DNA from: Geofilum rubicundum JCM 15548
GTDB lineage: Bacteria; Bacteroidota; Bacteroidia; Bacteroidales; Marinilabiliaceae
Reading direction: 5' to 3'
Assembly (NCBI RefSeq): GCF_000974365.1
Contig: NZ_BAZW01000006.1
Location: 62,001 to 126,000, forward strand
Length of the DNA stretch: 64,000 nucleotides
The translations under genes were made by a program, and so were the position numbers. Below, piece after piece: positions 8,264-16,768 of this stretch. The notes beneath the pieces were generated by a model. The model was not told the origin of the DNA. It saw only the letters and a program-made list of their open reading frames with translations, and did no database searches. Each line of letters opens with the position of its first letter. The first letter of the stretch is position 1.

Positions 8264-11200
8264 CTAAAGCCGGATGCCCATGAAAACAACGTCATCCACC
8301 TGCTCTTCATCACCTTTCCAATCCATAAAGGTTTGCCGGATGAGTTGGGATTGCTCGTGCATGGGCTGGTCTTTTATTTCCATGAGTAATTTTCTGACAT
8401 TGGTGGTCATGAATTTTTTACCATCGGGTCCCCCAAACTGGTCGGAATAGCCATCAGAAAACAGATATATGCAATCTGACGGACTGGTTTCATAGGCGAT
8501 ATTCACAAATTCACTGTTGTCTTCCATGATGGTATCGCCAATACTTCTGCGGTTCCCCTTGTACACAATAAATTCTCCGTTGATGTATAAATAGACCGGT
8601 CGCTTGGCAGATGCCAACCTTATCTTGTTGCTGTTCAGGTCAATTTCAACAATTGAAATATCCATGCCGTCACGGGAAAACTCCACTTCGTTTTTTTGAA
8701 GCAGGATTTTAATTTCCAAATCGAGGCGGTGAAGAATATCGGCCGGAGACTCCACTTCTTCCCGTTTAACGATGTCATTGAGCAGGGTAGTGCCTATCAT
8801 GGACATGAAAGCTCCGGGAACACCGTGCCCTGTGCAATCGGCCACACAAACCAGGAACTTGTCTTTAAAGGGATGAAACCAGTAAAAGTCACCACTCACA
8901 ATGTCTCTGGGCGCAAAATAAATAAAGGATTCATTGAAGGTGCTTTCCAGAATGGACGATTCCGGCAAAATAGAGGATTGAATGCGCTTGGCATAGTTAA
9001 TACTATCGGTTATATCTCGGTTTTTACGTTCAATTTCTGCTTTCTGTTCACGCAGGGTAATGGTCTGTGATTCCACTTCTCTTTGCAAGGCCTCTTTTTG
9101 TCTGAGTAGTTTTCGCTCCCTGATTCTGATGATTAGGAATATGGCATAGACAATGGCGCTAATTAAAATCAGGTAGAACCAGAGCTTTTTCCATATCGGA
9201 GGTTCAATATAAATACGAATGGATAGCGGTTTTTTGTTGTAGATGCCATCTGCATTGGAGGCCCTTATTTGTAGGAGATAATCTCCATCGGGCAGGTATT
9301 CGTATTCCCTGAAGGACGTAGTACCCAGGTCGATCCAGTGGGCTTCCTCTGATTCTCCATTGCGGGTCAGACTGTACTGATAGGTCACCGCCTTGGGGTC
9401 TTTAAAACTGATGCCTATAAATTCAAACCTAAAGGTGTATGAGTCTCTATAGGGATAGGGAAGCACCAAATCGTTCAATGAGTTGTGTTCTTCACCTGAA
9501 ACCCGGACGGAAGTAAAGTTCAGATTGGGGGCAACTTCATTTTCTACATCTTTGTCGGGAAAGTAGTTGATGACTCCCTGGCTGGAAGAAAACCATACAT
9601 TTTGGTTTTGGTCTACATAACTATTGTAAAAATCCACGCCCAGATTTTGTTCGTAGTCATAGGTTCTGATTTGCTGAGTGGATAGGTCCAATGAACTTAA
9701 ACCCGGAAAATGGGTCACCCATAAACGGTTTTGCTGGTCGGTCAATATGCTGTAACAGAAGTTTTTAGACAGGCCGTGAGATACATCAATGTAGGTGAGT
9801 GAATCTTCCTGGTATTTCAGGATGCCTCTGCCCTGTGTGGCCAGCCATATATGGCCCTCTAAATCGTGGGTCATGTCAAAAATATCGGAGGGCGTTTCAG
9901 TAATTCGGTGAATCTCGATATTCTGTGCTTCAATTCGGCAAATACCGCTGTTTTTGGGGCCTATCCATAATTCTCCGTTACCGTCAGAATAGACAAAGTT
10001 GATGTTGTTGTGGGGCAGGCCGTTTTCTGTTGTCAGTTGAACCACCGATTCGTTTTTGATATCTAACTGAAAGAATCCCCCAACGGTGGCGAGGTAAATC
10101 TGGTGGCCACTGCCCGTAATGTCATTGATCATTTTTCCGGTAGTGGAATTGGTATAAGGCCAGCGTGAAAATGTGCTTTCGTCTTTTGCCCGGTAAAACA
10201 GGCCATTGTTTTCAGTCGCCACCCAAACCGTCTCCACAGAGTCGGCATAAAAGCCGGTAACAACATCTCTGGGAATGCCCATTTCAACATCGTAAAATTC
10301 AAAATCTGTAAAACAGAAGGGGTCCGCTACCATTAAACCATTTTCCAGTCCAATCCACAAACGGTTGTTGGCATGAAATACGGAGTGTGCTTTGTTGTCT
10401 TGAAAACCAATGGTTTCCAGATCGTAAAACACCATGCTTTCATCAACGAGCGAAGAAACCCCTCCACCGTAGGTGGCAAACCAATAGTTTCCTTCCGTAT
10501 CGGCTAAAAGATCCTTCACAAAATTGTTGCTCATTCCGTTGATCACCGAAAAGGTGAAGGATTCGGTAAACTCCTGTTTATGGGCATCGTAAAACAGCTT
10601 GATAACCCCATTTCCCCAGGTGGCTAACAATAAATGACCTTCATCTTCTTCTTCGATATCCTGGATGTTTTCATGTCCCAGATTGAAAGTGAGGCAAAGG
10701 CTTTTGTCAATAATCTGAGTGGCTTTGGATTGGGTGAGTGCGAACTTGTAAAAGCCTTCATCCTCAGTGGCAATCCAGAACTCATCCTGAATACCTTTAC
10801 GAGGGGTAATGGAGGTAATGGTGGTCATGGGAATCTCATCGAACTTCTCGAGCCGCTGAATTTTTCCATCGTTGGTGACCGTTAGTCGCATGAGCCCTTC
10901 AGAGGTTCCCAGCAATATCGTGTTGTCGCCCAGCGGATAAATGGAATAAAAAAGAGTGTATCCGAGGCTGCCGGTGTCGAACCAGGTGGTTACATTTTTG
11001 TATTTGTCAATTTTGGCGAAGCCGCTATTTTGAATAGTTACCCAGGTGTTGCCCTGATTGTCGTGGTTGATATCCCGGATAGGACTGTTGGTGTCGGGCA
11101 ACCGGACCGGGGTGAATTGGCGGTCCTCCAGGTAGGTGATATCGCCATTGTTGTGGCCAATCCACAGCGTGCCCTCACTATCCTCCTGCATGGACATCAC

Positions 11201-11452
11201 AAAATTATCAGCCAGTGAGTCACGCGTCGAAAAGGAAGTGAATTTTAAACCATCGTAACGTACCAGACCTTCTCCGGTTCCAATCCATAGAAAGCCATCG
11301 GAGCCCTGTTCCAAAGCATAGATGAAGTTTTGGGGGAGACCCATGTTAGAATCGTAGTTTCTAAACTGAAACGTTTGGGCATGAGAACTATAATGCCCTA
11401 TTATGAGCGCCAGTACCAAATATTTTCTTATCCTACGGAGCATGTCAATCAT
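8264..11452 (-). CDS. two-component-propeller sensor with SpoIIE (PP2C) phosphatase domain
   Basis: A 1062-residue membrane sensor. A signal peptide (about 1-25) is followed by many beta-propeller repeats of the two-component regulator type (pattern LWIGT.. / GLVRYDG) to about residue 650, then a Y_Y_Y domain, one membrane helix at about 757-777, a coiled coil and a SpoIIE-type PP2C phosphatase domain at about 850-1062. Metal-binding motifs are SGDFYWF, ADCTGHGVPGAF (871-882), SDGYSDQFGG and the final DDVVF. Instead of a kinase, the output is a Ser/Thr phosphatase, probably acting on an anti-sigma-antagonist type partner; no partner is encoded nearby. Its ATG overlaps the stop of the gene upstream, so it is the last gene of the T9SS cluster. 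Confidence 0.9.
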   Translation of the reverse strand: MIDMLRRIRKYLVLALIIGHYSSHAQTFQFRNYDSNMGLPQNFIYALEQGSDGFLWIGTGEGLVRYDGLKFTSFSTRDSLADNFVMSMQEDSEGTLWIGHNNGDITYLEDRQFTPVRLPDTNSPIRDINHDNQGNTWVTIQNSGFAKIDKYKNVTTWFDTGSLGYTLFYSIYPLGDNTILLGTSEGLMRLTVTNDGKIQRLEKFDEIPMTTITSITPRKGIQDEFWIATEDEGFYKFALTQSKATQIIDKSLCLTFNLGHENIQDIEEEDEGHLLLATWGNGVIKLFYDAHKQEFTESFTFSVINGMSNNFVKDLLADTEGNYWFATYGGGVSSLVDESMVFYDLETIGFQDNKAHSVFHANNRLWIGLENGLMVADPFCFTDFEFYDVEMGIPRDVVTGFYADSVETVWVATENNGLFYRAKDESTFSRWPYTNSTTGKMINDITGSGHQIYLATVGGFFQLDIKNESVVQLTTENGLPHNNINFVYSDGNGELWIGPKNSGICRIEAQNIEIHRITETPSDIFDMTHDLEGHIWLATQGRGILKYQEDSLTYIDVSHGLSKNFCYSILTDQQNRLWVTHFPGLSSLDLSTQQIRTYDYEQNLGVDFYNSYVDQNQNVWFSSSQGVINYFPDKDVENEVAPNLNFTSVRVSGEEHNSLNDLVLPYPYRDSYTFRFEFIGISFKDPKAVTYQYSLTRNGESEEAHWIDLGTTSFREYEYLPDGDYLLQIRASNADGIYNKKPLSIRIYIEPPIWKKLWFYLILISAIVYAIFLIIRIRERKLLRQKEALQREVESQTITLREQKAEIERKNRDITDSINYAKRIQSSILPESSILESTFNESFIYFAPRDIVSGDFYWFHPFKDKFLVCVADCTGHGVPGAFMSMIGTTLLNDIVKREEVESPADILHRLDLEIKILLQKNEVEFSRDGMDISIVEIDLNSNKIRLASAKRPVYLYINGEFIVYKGNRRSIGDTIMEDNSEFVNIAYETSPSDCIYLFSDGYSDQFGGPDGKKFMTTNVRKLLMEIKDQPMHEQSQLIRQTFMDWKGDEEQVDDVVFMGIRL

Positions 11453-12439
11453 CGAATGGGTGCTTTAGGTTTTATGCCAATACTGTATTTATATTTGGGA
11501 ATTCCACCAATGGGAATACTGTAAAAGGGCAATAGTTCCCCATATTGGTTTTCCAGGTAGATGACCACATTGTTATTACGGATATCGGCTTGTTTATTTT
11601 TTATCATTTGGATGTCCAGTGAGCTGTTGATATCATCCTGCGTAATTTCATGTGTGCTGGTCGCCCAATTGTCATCACCGGAAATGGCCATTCTTTCGCC
11701 ATTCTTGGATGGAGATATGATGCGAATAATGCCATCGTTGTCCCAGTCAAAATTGCTTTGTTTGATGGCAATTACCCGCTCATTGATGTAAGGATAAATA
11801 TGAGAGACTTCATTGACATCGTCATGTAAGCGAAATTTGTATTTGAAATAGAAGGCGAAAGCGCCTTCTATGGAGCGGCTTTCTTGATTTTCGGTACTTA
11901 AAAACAGACGGTACAGATTGCCATCGTCACCGCTGATGCCTTCCACCACGAGTTTAAAAACATAGCCCCCGTATTCGGAAGAAGTTCTCCTTCAGAGGGA
12001 TTAAAGGGGCCAAAGGTATACCATTGGCCATCCCACCGGGCATTGCTGTCAAAGGTACGCGAGGCCAGCATGGTACCGCTTCTGAAGTTCCCATCTCTGG
12101 TAATTCGCTGGGCATCTACATTGGAACATGCGCCATCACCCCCAAATACAGCAAAGTTGGTGCGTGTATCCCACTCTCCTTTTTGTTCATCGAATTCTCC
12201 TCCGGCATCCGGATCAAAAACCCGAATGAAAACAGGGTCCTGAAATGTTTCAGGTATGCTAAAAAAATGATTTGTACAAAGTCATCATCCCCCCAGGCTG
12301 TTTCTCCCTCTTTTCCAAAAGTCACCAGGGCATCGATGTTTTCATCTATGGCCGGAACGGGCTGACTGTGAAGATGAATTCCTGCAAAAAATATCAGAAA
12401 CAGGATGATTAAAAATTGTTTTATTGGCATCTTATTCAT
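11449..12439 (-). CDS. secreted protein of unknown function (frameshifted twice)
   Basis: I do not recognise this protein. It starts MNKMPIKQFLIILFLIFFAG, a signal peptide, 13 bases after the upstream stop codon. Reading is broken at 12261-12267 (seven T on the coding strand, eight expected) and at 11977-11978 (CC, CCC expected). Restoring both gives one 330-residue frame whose pieces join smoothly, for example FVQIIFFSIPETFQDPVFIR and EGELLPEYGGYVFKLVVEG. It contains Asp/Gly-rich segments such as FDPDAGGEFDE and FDWDNDGIIR and looks like an all-beta secreted protein. Its stop overlaps the start of the SpoIIE sensor (ATGA). Position suggests a role in the same surface or sensing system; this is inference only. 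Confidence 0.7.
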
Positions 12440-12452
12440 GTTAATTATGGGC

Positions 12453-13853
12453 TTATTCAACAACTATGGTCCGGTAGGAGCATAGTTGGTTGTCCTCCCA
12501 ATATGCTTCGCATTTGATGGTATATGTACCTTTCTTACGGAAAATATGCTGAATGGTTTTACCTAAACGTATTTCTTCGTTCTCTTCCAGTTCCCAAAAG
12601 TATTGAACCGGTTCCATTTCTCCCCATCCCATCAACTGAGCATCCAAGGTGAGGGTGTCTCCCAGAGGCAGGGTGTCGGGTGCTGAGAAATAGACTTGCT
12701 TTGTTTCTTCGAGCAAGAGTTCATAGTTGGCCACGGCATATAACTCTTCCCCGGTAATGGAATCTATGACGTGTAGAAATATCTCATAAAAACCCGGTCC
12801 GGGAAAACAATGGTCCACTTCGTCCCCTCTGGCCTGTACACCGTCACTGAATTCCCAGCGGTACTGATGAGGCACGGTGTCTTTGTCGAAATCGCCTTCT
12901 TCGTAAAAGGTGAAGCAATAGACATCTTCAACGACTTCATTGGGCGTTTCGCAGAAAATCATCTCGTATTTAAACTGGTAGAGGTTGTCACTTCCTTCCC
13001 GATTGGAGGCCATAAGCCCGGTGGCTTCATCCGGAAAAATGTAGCAGCTAAAATCATCAGCGGACGAATTGATGGGGGCTTCGAGCCCCACCGGAGGCGA
13101 CCACTGAGTGCTATAGGTCGTATAGAAGATGTCCATGCCTCCCATCCCGCCATGACCGTCAGAGGTAAAATAGAGCTTGCCTGAAGGGTGATAGAAGGGG
13201 AATAGTTCGCTGCCGGGCGTGTTGATGGTCTCTCCCAGATTTTCGGGGGTGCCCCAGCCTGTGGCTGTTCGCCGACTCACGTATAGATCTGTTTCTCCAT
13301 AACCCCCCGGCTTATTGGAGGCGAAAAACAACATGCCCCCATCGGGCGAAAGGGATGGGTGGGTAACGGAATAATTGCCAATATTGAAAGGAATTTCATC
13401 GAGTGTCTGCCAACTGTCGCGCCTTTTATACGACTGATAGAGCCGGAGCTGGTTTTCGGTATCCGAATGTCTGGCAGAACTCAGTTCCCTGGTTTGGTTA
13501 AGTGTGGTAATGAGCAAGGCACCGTCCGGAGAAAAAGTGATGGGGCCGGAAGTTAAAGGCTGGTCAGCCGTTGGTTCAAAAAGCGTGACTTTGCCTGCTC
13601 TGCCATCGGGTTCCAGAGGTGCAGAATACAACTTGTACAGATGTTGGTCGTCCTGGGTAAATACGTTGACCAATACGCTGCTTTTGCGGTTCGAAATAAA
13701 GTAAAGCGTGGAGTCCAGGACCATGGGGGCCATTTCACTGTTGGTAGTGTTGACGTTGAGTTTTGAAAGGCTAATGTCCTGCGCCTTTACACAAGGTGTC
13801 AGTAGCAGACCTAATAGCAGTAATTGTATGGAGCGACTGTAAAGTGTGGTCAT
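12453..13853 (-). CDS. periplasmic PD40 beta-propeller and PKD-domain protein (PorE-like, T9SS-associated)
   Basis: From the Met at 13853 this is 466 residues with a signal peptide (MTTLYSRSIQLLLLGLLLTP...). Residues about 30-310 carry WD40-like PD40 repeats: FSPDGALLITT, LSPDGGMLFFASNKPGG and YHPSGKLYFTSDGHGG. The C-terminal third holds two PKD-like Ig domains, including QYRWEFSDG and QYFWELEENEE. PD40 proteins next to PorP/SprF are typical of type IX secretion and gliding loci, where the PorE branch also has an OmpA domain; here the OmpA domain is absent. An in-frame Met at 13883 is possible but would add ten non-signal residues. It lies 20-50 bases after the PorP gene. Confidence 0.8.
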   Translation of the reverse strand: MTTLYSRSIQLLLLGLLLTPCVKAQDISLSKLNVNTTNSEMAPMVLDSTLYFISNRKSSVLVNVFTQDDQHLYKLYSAPLEPDGRAGKVTLFEPTADQPLTSGPITFSPDGALLITTLNQTRELSSARHSDTENQLRLYQSYKRRDSWQTLDEIPFNIGNYSVTHPSLSPDGGMLFFASNKPGGYGETDLYVSRRTATGWGTPENLGETINTPGSELFPFYHPSGKLYFTSDGHGGMGGMDIFYTTYSTQWSPPVGLEAPINSSADDFSCYIFPDEATGLMASNREGSDNLYQFKYEMIFCETPNEVVEDVYCFTFYEEGDFDKDTVPHQYRWEFSDGVQARGDEVDHCFPGPGFYEIFLHVIDSITGEELYAVANYELLLEETKQVYFSAPDTLPLGDTLTLDAQLMGWGEMEPVQYFWELEENEEIRLGKTIQHIFRKKGTYTIKCEAYWEDNQLCSYRTIVVE

Positions 13854-13903
13854 GGTATTAATGCTTTTAAGTTGGCCAATCATGCAGGGCTTATTTAGGA
13901 CAG

Positions 13904-14811
13904 TTAAAAAAAACGGGGGTTGGCCGTGTTGATTTTATAGCCAAAATCAAATTGTAATGAAATTTCGTGACTGCCACTGTTTAAACTGCTAAGGTCCCCG
14001 GTGGGGTAATCGAAGCTGTAAGTGACTCTCAGCTGTGGGCTGACCTGCCAACCGGCCATGCCTATTATTTCACTGTTGGTACGGTAAGTGATGCCCGTCC
14101 AGACACGGTTTTGAATCAAGGCATTGGCGGATATGTCCACAATGGCAGACTGGTCAGGGTTGTACCTTATCAGGGTAGAAGGTTGCAGCGATAACTGCGG
14201 GTTGAGTTGGTACAGATAACCGGCCGTGATCAGAATATTGGTCCGGGATGGCTCAAAAACGGGCGATTCATCGTCAAAGGAGCGTTATAGAAAAGATCCG
14301 GAACAGATAAGCCGGCAAAGAATTGGGGGCTGTACCAGGCGATTCCAAAACCCAGCATGGGGTCGATGTGGGTCTCACTTTCACCAAAGGCGGGATCTTC
14401 CGGCTGGGTCAGACTGATCTTATCCCAACTCGATTTGGACGACAAAAGGCCGGCATTCAGACTGAGGGCCAGCCGACTGTTGGCCCCTGCTTTTATACGA
14501 TAGGCATAGGCTGCTGAAAATCCTGTGTTTCGGACAATGGATATGTTTTCGTTGAAGAAGGAAGCGCCCAGAGCAACCTGGTTGTTTTTTAAGGGGGCAT
14601 GTATGGAAAAGAACTGGGCGTTGGGGGCATCCGGGATTCCGCTCCATTGCATTCGATAAGCTGCAAAGGCAGTCAATGTTTCTCGGGAGCCCGCGAAAGC
14701 CGGATTGATGGCAAACTGATTGTGCATGTACTGGGTCATTACCAGTTCTTTTTGAGCAACAGCGTTGACACAAAGGGCACTCAAAAAGATGATGGTCAGG
14801 AATTGCTTCAT
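13904..14811 (-). CDS. PorP/SprF-family type IX secretion membrane protein (frameshifted)
   Basis: PorP/SprF proteins are outer-membrane beta barrels that pair with type IX cargo carrying type-B C-terminal domains. The N-terminal part (193 residues) has a signal peptide then the family hallmark QYMHNQFAINPAFAGSRE near residues 27-44. The frame breaks near 14281 (coding strand AACGCTCC, one base missing); beyond it the second frame gives RTNILITAGYLYQLNPQLSL and continues to the family's usual end, QFDFGYKI, stopping at 13904. Repaired length is 302 residues, normal for the family. It lies 12 bases after the type-B cargo gene, the usual cargo-SprF arrangement. Confidence 0.9.
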
Positions 14812-14823
14812 TGTATATCGGCT

Positions 14824-16518
14824 TTAGCGGATGGAACGTTTGATAATCAGATAGTCTTTGATTTCTACACCCTTTCCGCTGAATACGTAATAATAATAAC
14901 CTTCCGGAAGGACTTCTCCATTTTGTTTGGTCCCCTTCCAGTTGTTTTGATAATTAGCGGTTTTGTAAACAACGGAGCCTTGCTGGTTGAAAACAATCAA
15001 TTGGTTGTTTTCGATGAACTCCGCTCCCGGAATTATAAACAGGTCGTTTTTACCATCTCCGTTGGGCGAAAATCCTGTTGGGTTTTGGAGGCCCTGCACG
15101 GTAATCCCGACTTCCTGCCAGACCGGTTCGCACAGACCATTGGTGACGGTCCAGCGCAATAGGGTCTGTCCAAAATCAAGTTGGGTTAACTCTGCCTTTG
15201 GATCGTTTAATTGAGAAATAAGGCCAGAGCCCGCAATAACGGTCCAGGTACCCACTCCAAAGGGCGGCGGCGTTGCATCCAGAATGTAGGATGCCTGTTG
15301 ATACAACAGCGTGTCTTCTCCCGCCGAAATATCGCCATCCGCCAGCTGCTCAAAAAAGGTGACCACCAAATGGTCGCTGACTGCGCAGTCCTTGTTTTCG
15401 ACGGTCCATGTCAGCGTTTTGCTTACTTCTCCTGTGAAAGGGTCCGGCTCAAACAGACTGTTTTTATCATTGTTGTTGCCGAAGCTGCCGCCGCCGCTCC
15501 AGGTGCCTGTCCCGATGGGTGGTTCTGCCGCTGAAAGCGTCACCTCCTTACCGCAGACCTCCCTGTCATTGCCGGCATTGGCAGTGGGCAGCAGGTCGAC
15601 CACGGTGGCCATTGTGCCAGGCTCGTTTGTATAGCTGGTGGAGCAATCATTGACGTCTGTAACGGACAGCAGCTGAAAGCTGGTCTCTCCTGTCAGCGTA
15701 TGAATTTGTGTAGGGTTGTTGTCAGAAGTGGTGAACTGACCCGTTTCAGTACCGTAAGAATAATGGACCTCCCAGGGGCCATAGCCCTGAAGCTCAAAAT
15801 CGATCTCCGCATCGCCGGTACCACAGATCTCACTTCCGGTTGAAAGGGTGGCCGAAGGTTGTCCCCAAAGAGCCACAGACACCTGATCGGAAACACGGCA
15901 AGCCCCATTGGTCTGGGTAAAGGTCAATTCATACGTCCCATCCTCGTCTGCCGTAAAAAGGGGATTGGTGATATTGGCGTCACTCAAAGAAGTGCCCGCA
16001 AGGGCTTCCCAATTATAGCTGTTGCTCTCGGTGCCCGGGGTGGCATTGAGCGTCGCAGATAAACCGCAGGTAGCTATGTCATCGCCTGCCGTAAACGGAG
16101 AAGAGGGCGTTTTGAAGAGGGTGACGGTGGTGGATCCACCGACATCTTGGCCTGTGTATTCAGTGCCGTTTCCATCTATGGCCTTATCGATTCTTATTAT
16201 AAGCTCACCATAGCTATAGGTTAAATTGTCAAGTAACAGGGTTCTGCTGTAGGTGTAATTGTTATCATTTGAGGAGGGGTCATAGTTCTCCACAAAAGAG
16301 CTGGTGTTGGTGCCTCCTGCATGACTGATGCTAATCCAGGCATCAAACTGGGGGTCAAAATCTTCCCCAAATTTGATTTGAATGGTCACTTCACCACTTT
16401 CGCAGAATTCGGCGTCGGGCGTAATGATTTCAGCCACAAGTTGTTCCTGCGCGAAAGTGGGCGCCGACACGAACAAAAGGGAGATCAGAAATAGAAGGAA
16501 TGGGAGCCTGCGTTGCAT
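14824..16518 (-). CDS. large secreted protein with type-B T9SS sorting domain (gliding-motility-associated C-terminal domain)
   Basis: A 564-residue exported protein. Signal peptide at 1-23, then several Ig-like/PKD-type segments with repeated motifs such as AGNDREVCG, TGTWSGGGSF and GVGTWTVIAGSG. The last ~87 residues are a type-B sorting domain: FSPNGDGKNDLFIIPG at about 485-500, then IVFNQQGSVVYK, NWKG, LPEGYYYYVF and a Lys/Arg-rich end. This domain directs export through the type IX system and attachment or release at the cell surface. It is the first gene of the leftward cluster, and a perfect inverted repeat (16548-16574) lies just upstream. Its role is probably adhesion, by analogy with SprB-type proteins. 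Confidence 0.9.
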   Translation of the reverse strand: MQRRLPFLLFLISLLFVSAPTFAQEQLVAEIITPDAEFCESGEVTIQIKFGEDFDPQFDAWISISHAGGTNTSSFVENYDPSSNDNNYTYSRTLLLDNLTYSYGELIIRIDKAIDGNGTEYTGQDVGGSTTVTLFKTPSSPFTAGDDIATCGLSATLNATPGTESNSYNWEALAGTSLSDANITNPLFTADEDGTYELTFTQTNGACRVSDQVSVALWGQPSATLSTGSEICGTGDAEIDFELQGYGPWEVHYSYGTETGQFTTSDNNPTQIHTLTGETSFQLLSVTDVNDCSTSYTNEPGTMATVVDLLPTANAGNDREVCGKEVTLSAAEPPIGTGTWSGGGSFGNNNDKNSLFEPDPFTGEVSKTLTWTVENKDCAVSDHLVVTFFEQLADGDISAGEDTLLYQQASYILDATPPPFGVGTWTVIAGSGLISQLNDPKAELTQLDFGQTLLRWTVTNGLCEPVWQEVGITVQGLQNPTGFSPNGDGKNDLFIIPGAEFIENNQLIVFNQQGSVVYKTANYQNNWKGTKQNGEVLPEGYYYYVFSGKGVEIKDYLIIKRSIR

Positions 16519-16547
16519 TTGGTTTCAGTTAGGTAATTAGCATCCAT

Positions 16548-16574
16548 AAACATAACGACTTAAAGGTTATGTTT
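16548..16574. repeat. 9-9-9 inverted repeat upstream of the T9SS cargo gene
   Basis: AAACATAAC, nine bases, then GTTATGTTT: a perfect dyad centred 43 bases upstream of the leftward start at 16518. No T run follows on either strand, so it is not an intrinsic terminator. It could be an operator or a 5' leader hairpin. Confidence 0.6.
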
Positions 16575-16683
16575 GGCAGGGAAGGGGAGGTCATTGTCCT
16601 TTTTGACCCTTGGAGGACTAAGGAATTACCTTAATCCTGCATGGCTCTGGTCTTTTGCCTGTAATTTTATGAATTTTTAGGGA

Positions 16684-16703
16684 AAAAAGAAAGCCTTCTT
16701 TTT
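16684..16703 (-). terminator. weak terminator after the thioredoxin-fold gene
   Basis: On the minus strand AAAAAGAA, a 4-base loop and TTCTTTTT form an A/T-rich 8-bp hairpin that ends in a T run, 66 bases after the stop at 16769. The stem is weak, so some readthrough into the T9SS cluster is possible. Confidence 0.4.
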
Positions 16704-16768
16704 AAAATCGTCTGAAAAAGTGATTAAAAAGAGGGTTTTGTCTGCTTTGAAGCACTTGAAAACGAGAT

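Noticed and set aside
8264-11452. Many open frames on the opposite strand of large genes, for example inside the SpoIIE sensor, hisD, carB and ftsH
   Set aside because: They lie wholly within strong family-matched genes in other frames, lack domain motifs and have no upstream signals.
12453-13853. TolB
   Set aside because: PD40 repeats are shared, but the TolB N-terminal domain is absent, there are C-terminal PKD domains, and the neighbours are PorP/SprF and T9SS cargo.
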